Part shown: positions 8,873 to 16,838 of the stretch, piece by piece | How the letters are laid out: each line of letters starts with the position of its first letter | How positions within the stretch are numbered: position 1 is the first letter of the stretch | Assembly (NCBI RefSeq): GCF_018343515.1 | Contig: NZ_JAGYPD010000006.1 | Location: 248,001 to 312,000 of the forward strand | Direction of reading: 5' to 3' | Source: Bacillus sp. FJAT-50079 | GTDB taxonomy: Bacteria; Bacillota; Bacilli; Bacillales; Bacillaceae_C | Length of the DNA: 64,000 bases | Made by a program: the position numbers and the translations under genes | The notes under the pieces: model-generated | Told to the model about the DNA's origin: nothing | The model's input: the letters and a program-made list of their open reading frames with translations, nothing else | Databases searched by the model: none

Positions 8873-10710
8873 TGATTATTACTTTGATTTTGCAGCTCGG
8901 CAATGATCGTGGCAAATGGTTGCTCTGCTTTGCAAAGGAAAAACTGCTGGAATGGATCGGTACGCTCATTCAACCGGTCTAAAACAGTGGCGATCGTAAA
9001 GTGTTCCGGATGTAATTGTTCGTTTACTTCATCCCAAAAGAGCGGAGCAGCAACAGATCCTTCATTATTTATTCGAACGGAATAAGGAGCAATGATCGTT
9101 TTGCCTTTTCTGTGCTGTATGAAATCAATATACAATTTTTTTCCGCGATTTTTCTTCAATCTTTCAGTCGTAAATGAGCTTGGATCTGCCGTGATCAGAA
9201 ATGTGGCGATCAATTGTGTAAAAAGCCCGGTTTCTTCCCAGGTGAATGTGCGTTCTGGAAGAGGAATGTATACTTGCATCCCTTTGTTCCCAGACAGCTT
9301 CACGAAAGAGGTAAGCTGCAGTTTATCCAAAGCTTCCTTTAATAATAATGCGGCCTTAACGGCAAGATAAAACTCCGCCCTTGATGGTGGATCAAGATCA
9401 AAGACGATTTCGCTCACAAATTGACTTTGAATCGTTTGAAAAGGGATATGAAATTCAATCGCCAGTTGGTTGCCAAGCCAAATGAGCGTTTGCAAATCGT
9501 TGCAAACAATGTAATCAATTCCGTCGACCAGCCATCCTTTTACATAACTAGGGGATGTTTCTGGTCGGTTTTTTTGATAAAAGCTTTCACCGAAAACACC
9601 GTGTGGAGCGCGGATCACCGTAAGTGCCCGATCGGTTAAATAAGGCAGCATTGCAAAGCTTGCTTTACGTAAATAGCGCAAATAATCTAGTTTCGTTACG
9701 GAACCATTCTCCCATAATAATTTTTCGCTGTTCGAAATCGGCACGATGGATGGGAAAGAGGCATCGGCGACTTGTAGATTGGTCCAAGTGCATTGATCAG
9801 GAGTTAGATCGAGACGAAGGGTATGAAAGTATGGCTCTCGCATTTGCTCGCCATCTAACTCGAGAAAATATAGCTCAAGACATATTGCCGGTTGAATGCT
9901 GAAAAAGCTTTCACTCCTTTGTACATAATTTTGTTGAATAATGTGTAGGAGGGCTTTTCTCGTTTCTTTGTCTAATCCGTTTGTAAACAAACCGATGGCT
10001 TTTATTTGTTGCCCATCATACACTCCAACATGAAAATAACGATTGTTTTCATCATAACCCGTTATAAAGCAAGTTATAGACTTCCAGTTTTTGTATTTCA
10101 ACCAATTGTTTGTTCGTTTACCTTCCTCCCATTTACTCGATTTTCGCTTAGCGACAATTCCTTCACTATCATAAATCTTCATTATTTCTTTTATTTTCGC
10201 TAGATGATCATAAGTTGGAATCAATTGAATTCGAGCAGCCGCTTCTTTTGTAGGCTGTAAAAGGAAGGATATATCCGTAAATAACTGCAATAGTTTTTCT
10301 TTTCTTTTTATAAATGGATGAGGCATCAAACTTTGCCCATTTAGGCGTAAAAGGTCAAAGGCAAGAAATGTACAAGGCTGGATAGCCGCTTTATTCATTA
10401 TTTTCGCTTGAGATCGCATTCTTCCTCTTACTTGAATTTGTTGGAAATTCGCTTTGAAATCATTATGTAAAATGACGAGCTCTCCGTCGAGCGTAAGCGG
10501 CAAATACGGTTTCACTTGTTCGACATGTTCTTGAAGGTAGATTTGTAATTCGGGAAAAAGAGGAAGCAAGTCTTTGCCATTTCGACTTGATAGTATAATT
10601 TGGCCATGATCCCAAATTAAAATTGCTCGAAAACCATCATATTTAATTTCATAAAGCCAATCATTTGTTGTCGGCAGTTCCATCGTCAATGTAGTTAACA
10701 TTGGTTTCAT
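8869..10710 (-). CDS. ligD: ATP-dependent DNA ligase LigD (ligase plus polymerase domains)
   Basis: Non-homologous end-joining enzyme that seals double-strand breaks with Ku, mainly in non-growing cells or spores. It has 613 residues, like the B. subtilis protein YkoU. The N-terminal half is an ATP-dependent ligase with the adenylated Lys in EIKYDGFRA (about 21-29), SRNGKDLL, DGELV and GIVAKR; the OB fold follows. The C-terminal half is a primase-like polymerase with FDLDPPS. No 3'-phosphoesterase domain is present, as usual in bacilli. The start at 10710 has AAAGGATG upstream; the longer form from 10749 has none. It is divergent from ku with a 115-bp shared region. Confidence 0.93.
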   Translation of the reverse strand: MKPMLTTLTMELPTTNDWLYEIKYDGFRAILIWDHGQIILSSRNGKDLLPLFPELQIYLQEHVEQVKPYLPLTLDGELVILHNDFKANFQQIQVRGRMRSQAKIMNKAAIQPCTFLAFDLLRLNGQSLMPHPFIKRKEKLLQLFTDISFLLQPTKEAAARIQLIPTYDHLAKIKEIMKIYDSEGIVAKRKSSKWEEGKRTNNWLKYKNWKSITCFITGYDENNRYFHVGVYDGQQIKAIGLFTNGLDKETRKALLHIIQQNYVQRSESFFSIQPAICLELYFLELDGEQMREPYFHTLRLDLTPDQCTWTNLQVADASFPSIVPISNSEKLLWENGSVTKLDYLRYLRKASFAMLPYLTDRALTVIRAPHGVFGESFYQKNRPETSPSYVKGWLVDGIDYIVCNDLQTLIWLGNQLAIEFHIPFQTIQSQFVSEIVFDLDPPSRAEFYLAVKAALLLKEALDKLQLTSFVKLSGNKGMQVYIPLPERTFTWEETGLFTQLIATFLITADPSSFTTERLKKNRGKKLYIDFIQHRKGKTIIAPYSVRINNEGSVAAPLFWDEVNEQLHPEHFTIATVLDRLNERTDPFQQFFLCKAEQPFATIIAELQNQSNNH

Positions 10711-10825
10711 GAAATGACATCCTTTCTTAATCATTTTTATTGTAACCATTCAATTTTAAAAAATTACCATGAATGAGTCTAATGGCAAGTTGCAAATGCT
10801 ATATAAAAAAGAAAGGGTGGGATGT

Positions 10826-11671
10826 ATGCATACAATGTGGAAGGGAAGCATTAGCTTCGGTTTAGTTAATATTCCTATTAAATTACATGCAGCGACTGAG
10901 GATAAGGACGTGAAATTCCGTTCACTTCATAAAAAATGTCATACGCCGATTAAGTATGAGAAAATTTGTCCTTCTTGTGAGCAGGAATTAGACATGAAAG
11001 AAATCGTAAAGGGATATGAAATTGAAAAAGGAAAGTTCGTTATTATCGAAGAGGATGATTTAAAGGAGCTTGGTGTAGCTAGAGAAAATAAAGCAGTTGA
11101 AATCATTGATTTTATTAAATTAAGTGAAATCGACCCGATTTACTTTAATCGGAGTTATTATATGTCTCCAGATGGTGCAAATGTAAAAGCTTATAGCCTT
11201 TTGCGAAAAGCACTGATTGATTCAGAAAAGGCGGGGATCGCCAAAATTATGATTCGTTCAAAAGAACAGCTTGCAGTTATTCGCGTGTATAATGGCGTCT
11301 TACTTATGGAAACGATTCATTACCCAGATGAAGTTCGAAAAACGACGGATGTACCGAATATCCCGCAAGCCGATGAAGTGTCCAAAAAAGAGATTGATAC
11401 AGCCATTTTACTTATTGATCAGTTAACGACTGAGTTTGCGCCGGAAAAATATAATGATGAATATCGAACAGAATTGCTGCGATTAATTGACGCAAAGAAA
11501 ACCGGAAAAGGGCTTATTGAGGTGAAGGAGCAGAAACAAGTAACACCAGTCAACGATTTAATGGCAGCGCTACAAGCCTCAATTGATAAAACAAAACCAG
11601 AGACGAAGAAAAAGCCGGCTGCCCGAAAACAACAACCGACAGCTAAAAAACGGCAAACGAAAAAAGCATAA
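10826..11671 (+). CDS. ykoV: End-joining protein Ku
   Basis: 281-residue bacterial Ku homodimer subunit that rings DNA ends and recruits LigD. The N-terminus MWKGSISFGLVNIPIKL is the family signature, followed by RSLHKKCHTPIKYEKICPSC and the beta-barrel ring region. The Lys/Arg/Gln-rich tail (about 245-281) matches the basic extension that lets bacterial Ku move along DNA. ATG 10826 has AAAGGGTGGG upstream; ATG 10835 is also possible and ATG 10769 lacks a Shine-Dalgarno sequence. Divergent from ligD. Confidence 0.93.
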   Translation: MHTMWKGSISFGLVNIPIKLHAATEDKDVKFRSLHKKCHTPIKYEKICPSCEQELDMKEIVKGYEIEKGKFVIIEEDDLKELGVARENKAVEIIDFIKLSEIDPIYFNRSYYMSPDGANVKAYSLLRKALIDSEKAGIAKIMIRSKEQLAVIRVYNGVLLMETIHYPDEVRKTTDVPNIPQADEVSKKEIDTAILLIDQLTTEFAPEKYNDEYRTELLRLIDAKKTGKGLIEVKEQKQVTPVNDLMAALQASIDKTKPETKKKPAARKQQPTAKKRQTKKA

Positions 11672-11676
11672 AAAAG

Positions 11677-11704
11677 TTGAAATTTTTTCCATGCGTGTTA
11701 TAAT
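11677..11704 (+). promoter_or_regulatory. Sigma-A-type promoter downstream of ku
   Basis: TTGAAA (11677-11682), 16-bp spacer, TATAAT (11699-11704). It points to a small transcript that would include the 33-codon frame at 11730 and may continue to the cold-shock gene. Confidence 0.6.
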
Positions 11705-11729
11705 GCTATAAAAGGTAGGAAATATTGAA

Positions 11730-11831
11730 ATGAAGGCAATGATAACGCTTAAATTTTTTATTCCTATCATTGCTTTTTATTATTTTCTCATGTATGATAG
11801 GAATGAATTGACAGTAGTAATCTATTTGTAA
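11730..11831 (+). CDS. Possible 33-residue hydrophobic peptide
   Basis: The ATG frame follows GGTAGG by 11 bases and lies 25 bases after a strong TATAAT. The product is mostly hydrophobic (LKFFIPIIAFYYFLMY) with a short polar tail, so it would sit in the membrane. An 11-bp inverted repeat (ATTCCTATCAT/ATGATAGGAAT) lies inside the frame, so the locus could instead be a structured RNA. No homologue is recognised. Confidence 0.3.
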   Translation: MKAMITLKFFIPIIAFYYFLMYDRNELTVVIYL

Positions 11832-11975
11832 AGCGGAAGGGCTTTCGGTATATATAGTATTTGTATATTATAATGAATATCTACTCCAAAATGTGGATAT
11901 TGCTTATAATATGTGAATTTTTATTTACACCGTAAATATGAGTAACATATTAAAAAATTTTTGGAGGTTTTACTC

Positions 11976-12176
11976 ATGGCAACAGGAACAGTAAAATGGT
12001 TTAACAGTGAAAAAGGATTTGGCTTTATCGAAGTTGAAGGCGGAAATGATGTATTCGTTCATTTCAGCGCTATTCAAGGAGATGGCTACAAAACGCTTGA
12101 TGAAGGACAACAAGTTGAATTTGAAATCGTTGAAGGTCAACGTGGACCACAAGCGGAAAACGTTGTTAAACTATAA
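11976..12176 (+). CDS. Cold-shock protein, CspA/CspB/CspD family
   Basis: 66 residues, the full length of the family. The RNA-binding motifs RNP1 (KGFGFIEV) and RNP2 (VFVHFSAI) are intact. The protein binds single-stranded RNA/DNA and acts as an RNA chaperone. Sequence looks closest to B. subtilis CspD, but paralogues are hard to separate. GGAGG lies 8 bases before ATG 11976; the in-frame TTG 11961 is upstream of the Shine-Dalgarno sequence. Two TATAAT elements (11869-11874 and 11905-11910) lie upstream, implying leaders of about 60-100 bases, a common feature of cold-shock mRNAs. Confidence 0.93.
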   Translation: MATGTVKWFNSEKGFGFIEVEGGNDVFVHFSAIQGDGYKTLDEGQQVEFEIVEGQRGPQAENVVKL

Positions 12177-12204
12177 GTAATTACTAAAAAAGACTGAAAA
12201 AGAG

Positions 12205-12229
12205 CTGCCCTTAGGGGTAGTTTTTTTCA
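12205..12229 (+). terminator. Terminator after the cold-shock gene
   Basis: CTGCCC and GGGTAG pair (one G·T) around a TTAG loop, followed by seven T. Confidence 0.75.
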
Positions 12230-12468
12230 TTTAAGGATACCTTTAACAACGGCAATCTACCAAATTAACAAATTTTCTGTTCGAAACTTTTAAGCAATCC
12301 ATGTTATAATAATAAAAATACCAAATTAATTGATACTATCGTTCGAATTTGATAAAATTCATTGTACTTTGTAGTTATACATATTTCTACTGGATGAAGA
12401 CAGTTTTTCCCACGCTCAGGGTTAAACTGTTGTATTTTTGACAGTAAGGGGAAATTGGAGGTAACAGG

Positions 12469-15219
12469 ATGATCAATCACATCGATACGAGTGCATCGTT
12501 GCGAAATGATGTAAAGAGACTCGGTAATATTCTCGGAGAAATATTAGTTCACCATGGTGGACTCGAACTTTTCAATAAAGTCGAAACAATTAGAGAAATG
12601 ACGAAAAGTATCCGCAAAGAGTATAATGAGGAAACGTATAATAAATTAAAAGAAGAAATTAAACATTTACAGCCACCAACACGTCAGCAAGTGATCCGAG
12701 CTTTCTCGATTTATTTTCATTTGATTAATATCGCTGAGCAAAACTATCGAATTAACCGCAGACGACAGTATCAACTTGAGGAAAAGGTAGGACAAGCTTA
12801 TTCACTTGAACAAGCAGTTGCCAAAGTAAAAGAGTATGAATTATCAAACGATGCGATTCAAGATGTTTTAGATCAACTATCAATTGAATTAATTATTACC
12901 GCTCATCCAACAGAGGCAACAAAGCGAACGGTATTAGAAGCGCAAAAACGAATTTCAACGTTATTGCAAAAATGTAATAACCCGCTTGTCACACGAAAGG
13001 AATTGAAAGATTTAGAGGAAAGTTTATTTAATGAAGTAGCTACATTATGGCAAACGGATGAATTAAGACATCGCAAGCCTCAAGTATTGGATGAAGTAAG
13101 AAATGGATTATATTATTTCGATCAAACTTTATTTGATACGCTCCCATCCGTCCACCAAGAATTAGAATTTCATCTTCACGATTATTTCCCTGACCATGAC
13201 TGGGATGTTCCAAATTTTCTTCACTTCGGATCATGGATTGGGGGAGACCGGGATGGGAACCCGAATGTAACGCCTGAAATTACTTGGGAAACGTTGAAAT
13301 TGCAACGTGAACTTGTCTTAAAAAAATATGAGGAATCGATCATTGAATTAATGAAACGATTTAGCCAATCAACGAGCCGAATTACGATGAGTGAAGAACT
13401 AATCGACTCGGTAGAACGTGAGGAACAATTATATTTAGAAGAAGCAGAAATGTGGCAAGTGGAATCAGAGTACTATCGTCGCAAATTTGCCATCATTTTG
13501 AAAAGACTGCGTGAAGTAGGTAAATCAGAGCTTGGCTATCAACGAGCAGAACAATTATTAGCCGATCTTACACAAATTAAAGATTGCGCTGAAAATCATT
13601 TACCTGCACAGAAAAAATTAAAGGCAATCCGCAAATTAATCCGTCAAGTGCAATTATTTGGATTCCATCTTGCGACGTTAGATATTAGAAACCATAGTGG
13701 GGAACATGAAACAGCAGTAAGGGAAATTTTACAAGCAGTAAATATTACTGAAAACTATTCCATGCTTTCTGAAGAAGAGAAATGTAATTTATTAGCGAAA
13801 TTACTTAGAGATCCTAGACCACTTTTATTTTTTGAAGAAGGATACTCACAAGAAACGCAAAAAGTGTTGAAAGTGTTTAAACTCATTAAAGAGGCGCATG
13901 CGGAGTTTGGTAAGCGGTCAATCCAAGTGTATTTAATTAGTATGACCCAGTCTCCTAGCGATTTATTGGAAGTACTTTTGCTAGCGAAAGAAGCGGGCAT
14001 TTATCGATTGCATTCTGATGGCAGAGTAGAAAGTGATTTAAACGTTGCTCCATTGTTAGAAACGATCGATGATTTAGTGGCCGGTCCGGAGATTATGAGA
14101 ACTTTATTTGAATTGGATGTTTATTATAATCACCTTAAGGAGCGGGGGAACCATCAGGAAATCATGCTTGGTTATTCGGATGGAAGTAAAGATGGAGGCA
14201 CGTTAACTGCCAATTGGAAGCTCTTTAAAGCACAACAAGAAATTCATAATATGGCGAAGGAATATCATATCCATCTTAAATTTTTCCATGGCCGTGGCGG
14301 CTCATTAGGGCGTGGGGGCGGTTCGTTAAATACGAGCATTCTTTCACAGCCTGTTGAGACACTTGGTGATGGGGTGAAAATAACCGAGCAAGGTGAGGTA
14401 TTATCTTCACGCTACTTACTTGAGGACATTGCTTTTCGTAATTTAGAGCAAGCTTCCTCAGCATTGTTTGAAGCATGTGCAAGAGTATCATCCATGCCTG
14501 GAGATACTCATTACCGTGAAAAAGAATGGGAAAATGCGATGGAGGAAATTTCCGGATACTCCTTGCAAAAATACCAATCACTTGTTTTTGGTGACCCAGA
14601 CTTTTTAACATACTTTAATCAAGCTACGCCATTAAAGGAAATCGGAGCATTAAATATTGGTTCACGACCAATGAGCAGGAAAAACAGTGAAAGATTTGAA
14701 GACCTACGAGCAATTCCTTGGGTGTTTGCATGGACGCAATCGCGTCATATGTTACCGGCGTGGTATGCGGCTGGATCAGGCTTGCAAACGTTTATTGACC
14801 AAGGGCAAGCAAACGTTGAGATGCTGCAAACGATGTACAAGCAATGGCCATTTTTCCAATCAACAATTAATAATTTGCAAATGGCATTAATGAAAGCTGA
14901 TATGACGACAGCAAAAGAATATTTGACGTTAGTGACAGATCAAACGATTGCTGATCGGATTTTTACAGACATCGTGGGTGAATATAACCGTACGAAAGAA
15001 GCACTCTTGACGATTTCTGGAAATGAAGAACTAATGTCGCATAGCCCGAATATTCGAGACTCCGTCCATCGGAGAAATCCTTATGTTGACCCGTTGAGCT
15101 TTTTACAAGTTGAATTAATCAATAAATTAAGAACAACAGATCAACCTTCTGATGAATTAGTAACAGAAGTGTTACTGACGATCAACGGGGTTGCTGCTGG
15201 GCTAGTAAATACAGGTTGA
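12469..15219 (+). CDS. ppc: Phosphoenolpyruvate carboxylase
   Basis: Anaplerotic enzyme converting PEP and bicarbonate to oxaloacetate. It has 916 residues, normal length. Catalytic landmarks are intact: TAHPTEATKR with the essential His (about residue 146), GYSDGSKDGG (about 567), FFHGRGGSLGRGGG with catalytic Arg (about 605) and the C-terminal VAAGLVNTG allosteric tail. AATTGGAGGT precedes ATG by 7 bases. A TATAAT at 12305-12310 probably marks its promoter, giving a leader of roughly 150 bases. Notable because B. subtilis relies on pyruvate carboxylase and has no PEP carboxylase, while several other Bacillaceae do. Monocistronic. Confidence 0.95.
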   Translation: MINHIDTSASLRNDVKRLGNILGEILVHHGGLELFNKVETIREMTKSIRKEYNEETYNKLKEEIKHLQPPTRQQVIRAFSIYFHLINIAEQNYRINRRRQYQLEEKVGQAYSLEQAVAKVKEYELSNDAIQDVLDQLSIELIITAHPTEATKRTVLEAQKRISTLLQKCNNPLVTRKELKDLEESLFNEVATLWQTDELRHRKPQVLDEVRNGLYYFDQTLFDTLPSVHQELEFHLHDYFPDHDWDVPNFLHFGSWIGGDRDGNPNVTPEITWETLKLQRELVLKKYEESIIELMKRFSQSTSRITMSEELIDSVEREEQLYLEEAEMWQVESEYYRRKFAIILKRLREVGKSELGYQRAEQLLADLTQIKDCAENHLPAQKKLKAIRKLIRQVQLFGFHLATLDIRNHSGEHETAVREILQAVNITENYSMLSEEEKCNLLAKLLRDPRPLLFFEEGYSQETQKVLKVFKLIKEAHAEFGKRSIQVYLISMTQSPSDLLEVLLLAKEAGIYRLHSDGRVESDLNVAPLLETIDDLVAGPEIMRTLFELDVYYNHLKERGNHQEIMLGYSDGSKDGGTLTANWKLFKAQQEIHNMAKEYHIHLKFFHGRGGSLGRGGGSLNTSILSQPVETLGDGVKITEQGEVLSSRYLLEDIAFRNLEQASSALFEACARVSSMPGDTHYREKEWENAMEEISGYSLQKYQSLVFGDPDFLTYFNQATPLKEIGALNIGSRPMSRKNSERFEDLRAIPWVFAWTQSRHMLPAWYAAGSGLQTFIDQGQANVEMLQTMYKQWPFFQSTINNLQMALMKADMTTAKEYLTLVTDQTIADRIFTDIVGEYNRTKEALLTISGNEELMSHSPNIRDSVHRRNPYVDPLSFLQVELINKLRTTDQPSDELVTEVLLTINGVAAGLVNTG

Positions 15220-15235
15220 TTGAGTTATAAGTGAG

Positions 15236-15320
15236 AGGCGCTCGTGTGCGACGTTGCGTAAACTTGACTGCGCTGAAAGCCCGATGCTAACTTGATCGTA
15301 AGGCTAATCGTTGGGAGCCT
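15236..15320. repeat. Intergenic imperfect palindrome, copy 1
   Basis: An 85-bp element with ends AGGCGCTC and GGGAGCCT, an internal CGACG near the left end, and GCTAATCGTTGGG near the right. The copy at 38224-38314 shares GCGCYC at the left, CGACG, and GCTARTCGTTGGGMG at the right. It looks like a dispersed REP/MITE-like repeat sited just before a terminator. Confidence 0.5.
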
Positions 15321-15340
15321 GTTCATAATAAGAAAGAGAG

Positions 15341-15371
15341 AAGGGGTGTCCGGCTATCGGACACCCCTTTT
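15341..15371. terminator. Bidirectional terminator between ppc and nrdF
   Basis: AAGGGGTGTCCG pairs with CGGACACCCCTT, a perfect 12-bp stem with a 5-base loop and flanking A/T runs. It serves the convergent nrd operon and probably ppc. Confidence 0.88.
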
Positions 15372-15375
15372 GGTA

Positions 15376-16416
15376 TTATAGTTCATCAAATCCATTTAAG
15401 TCGCTTGTTTTCGTATATTGGCGTGATTTCTGTTCGAAGAAATCTGTTTTTGTATCATCAAAATTATCAACGTATGCACGAATCCATTTCATTGGATTTT
15501 CTGTATAATCCTCGTATAAATCATTCAATCCTAGTAAACGAAGCATTTTATTCGCACGATATTTAATATATCCTTCCATCTCAACAAGATCGATTCCATC
15601 AATTCCAGAAAGAACATAATGGCTCCATATTGTTTCTTGTTCAACTGAATGGCGGAATTGATCGTACACCCATTCCGTAAATTCCCCAGTATTATATTCC
15701 GGATTTTCCGCTAATGTTGCTCGGAATAAATCGCTAATAAAGCGACCATGCTGCAGTTCATCGCGGTTAATATAGGAAATCATCGTTGATGTTCCAACCA
15801 TCTTTTGATTACGCGCAAGATTATAAAAGAAGGCAAATCCTGAATAGAAAAATAAACCTTCGAGTAATGAGGTATAAACCATTGCTTTCAATGCAGTAAA
15901 AACGGAAGGCTGATCAGCAAATTCATTATACACTTCAATGATTCGTTGATTGCGTGTCATTAATACATCATCGGTTCTTCCAGTTTCAAATGATTCGATT
16001 TGTTTATACAATGTTGTAACCGAGGAAAGGACATAGGCATAGCTATGATTATGCTCACTTTCCTGGTCGGCAATCGTCGCCATGATTGATTTAACAGATG
16101 GATCTGTCGATAATTGTGCGATTCTCGCTGCAATATCTGTTTGTGGCCCATCAAGCGTCGCGAGCAAACCGATGATTTTTAAAAACGCATCCTGTTCACG
16201 TTCTGATAAGGTAGGGAACTGTTTAATATCAGCAGACATATCGACTTCGCTTGCTCGCCAGAAAAGGGCTCTAATTTGCTCACGATGCTGATAAAAATGT
16301 GGGTAAGCAAGATCATTCCAATTTAGAATTCCGCTCGCTTTTCCTCCAAATAGTGCGGTTGATTTATTTGGGTTGGTTGGTTCTAATACTTTTACTTTTT
16401 CAAGTAATTCAAACAA
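15376..16416 (-). CDS. nrdF: Ribonucleoside-diphosphate reductase small (radical) subunit
   Basis: 346-residue ferritin-fold subunit generating the tyrosyl radical for NrdE. Metal ligands are visible in ASEVDMSAD, ESEHNHSY (E-x2-H with the radical Tyr four residues after His), EGLFFYS and RDELQH. Start TTG 16416 is chosen because GGAAGGAG lies 10 bases upstream and the preceding frame is inside the flavodoxin gene; the overlap of 25 bases suggests coupled translation. Last gene of nrdE-flavodoxin-nrdF, read leftward from a cobalamin riboswitch. Confidence 0.92.
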   Translation of the reverse strand: MFELLEKVKVLEPTNPNKSTALFGGKASGILNWNDLAYPHFYQHREQIRALFWRASEVDMSADIKQFPTLSEREQDAFLKIIGLLATLDGPQTDIAARIAQLSTDPSVKSIMATIADQESEHNHSYAYVLSSVTTLYKQIESFETGRTDDVLMTRNQRIIEVYNEFADQPSVFTALKAMVYTSLLEGLFFYSGFAFFYNLARNQKMVGTSTMISYINRDELQHGRFISDLFRATLAENPEYNTGEFTEWVYDQFRHSVEQETIWSHYVLSGIDGIDLVEMEGYIKYRANKMLRLLGLNDLYEDYTENPMKWIRAYVDNFDDTKTDFFEQKSRQYTKTSDLNGFDEL

Positions 16417-16838
16417 TGTGTCAGCACTCCTTCCGTCCAAGTAAGAACTTTTTCCTCTTGAATTCCTCTTGGACTTTGTTCAATTTTTAATGGTTCAAAT
16501 GAGGATTGATAAAATTTCGCTAGCTTAACGGCCGCATGGCAGAATAAATCATCGCCGCCAAATTGGGTATCACCTGTACCAAAAACAAAAACATTTGGCG
16601 GTTTATAGCCAATTTCGTATACAAAATCTTTCACTTCATTTGGTGTTGCGCCTTTTCCCCACGTAAAAGTTCCAATTAACATCAGATCGAAAAGGGAAGG
16701 ATCAGGAATTTCTCCAGATCCAGGACCGATTCGATACAGAAAAACGTCATGTGCTTTTTCTGCTAATTTTTTCTTGATGAGCTCGGCAACTTCTTGCGTA
16801 TTTCCGCTATAACTTGCGTAACAAATTAAGACTCGCAC
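16392..16838 (-). CDS. Flavodoxin / NrdI-like protein of the nrd operon
   Basis: 148-residue flavodoxin. The FMN phosphate loop is YASYSGNTQEVAELI at the N-terminus, with TFTWGKGATPNE and FGTGDTQFGG as the two flavin-flanking loops. It is longer than typical NrdI (about 120-135) but occupies NrdI's place, so it probably donates electrons or oxidant to assemble the NrdF cofactor. GTG 16838 has GAGGA 9 bases upstream; GTG 16841 and TTG 16847 are alternatives. It overlaps the nrdE end by 13 bases and the nrdF start by 25, so the three genes are tightly coupled. Confidence 0.85.
   Translation of the reverse strand: MRVLICYASYSGNTQEVAELIKKKLAEKAHDVFLYRIGPGSGEIPDPSLFDLMLIGTFTWGKGATPNEVKDFVYEIGYKPPNVFVFGTGDTQFGGDDLFCHAAVKLAKFYQSSFEPLKIEQSPRGIQEEKVLTWTEGVLTHCLNYLKK

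Noticed and set aside
10771-10801. Possible SigG promoter (GAATG … AATGCTA) for ku
   Set aside because: The spacer is 19 bases and the -10 lacks the C of CATnnTA, so the match is too weak, although SigG control of ku/ligD is known in B. subtilis.
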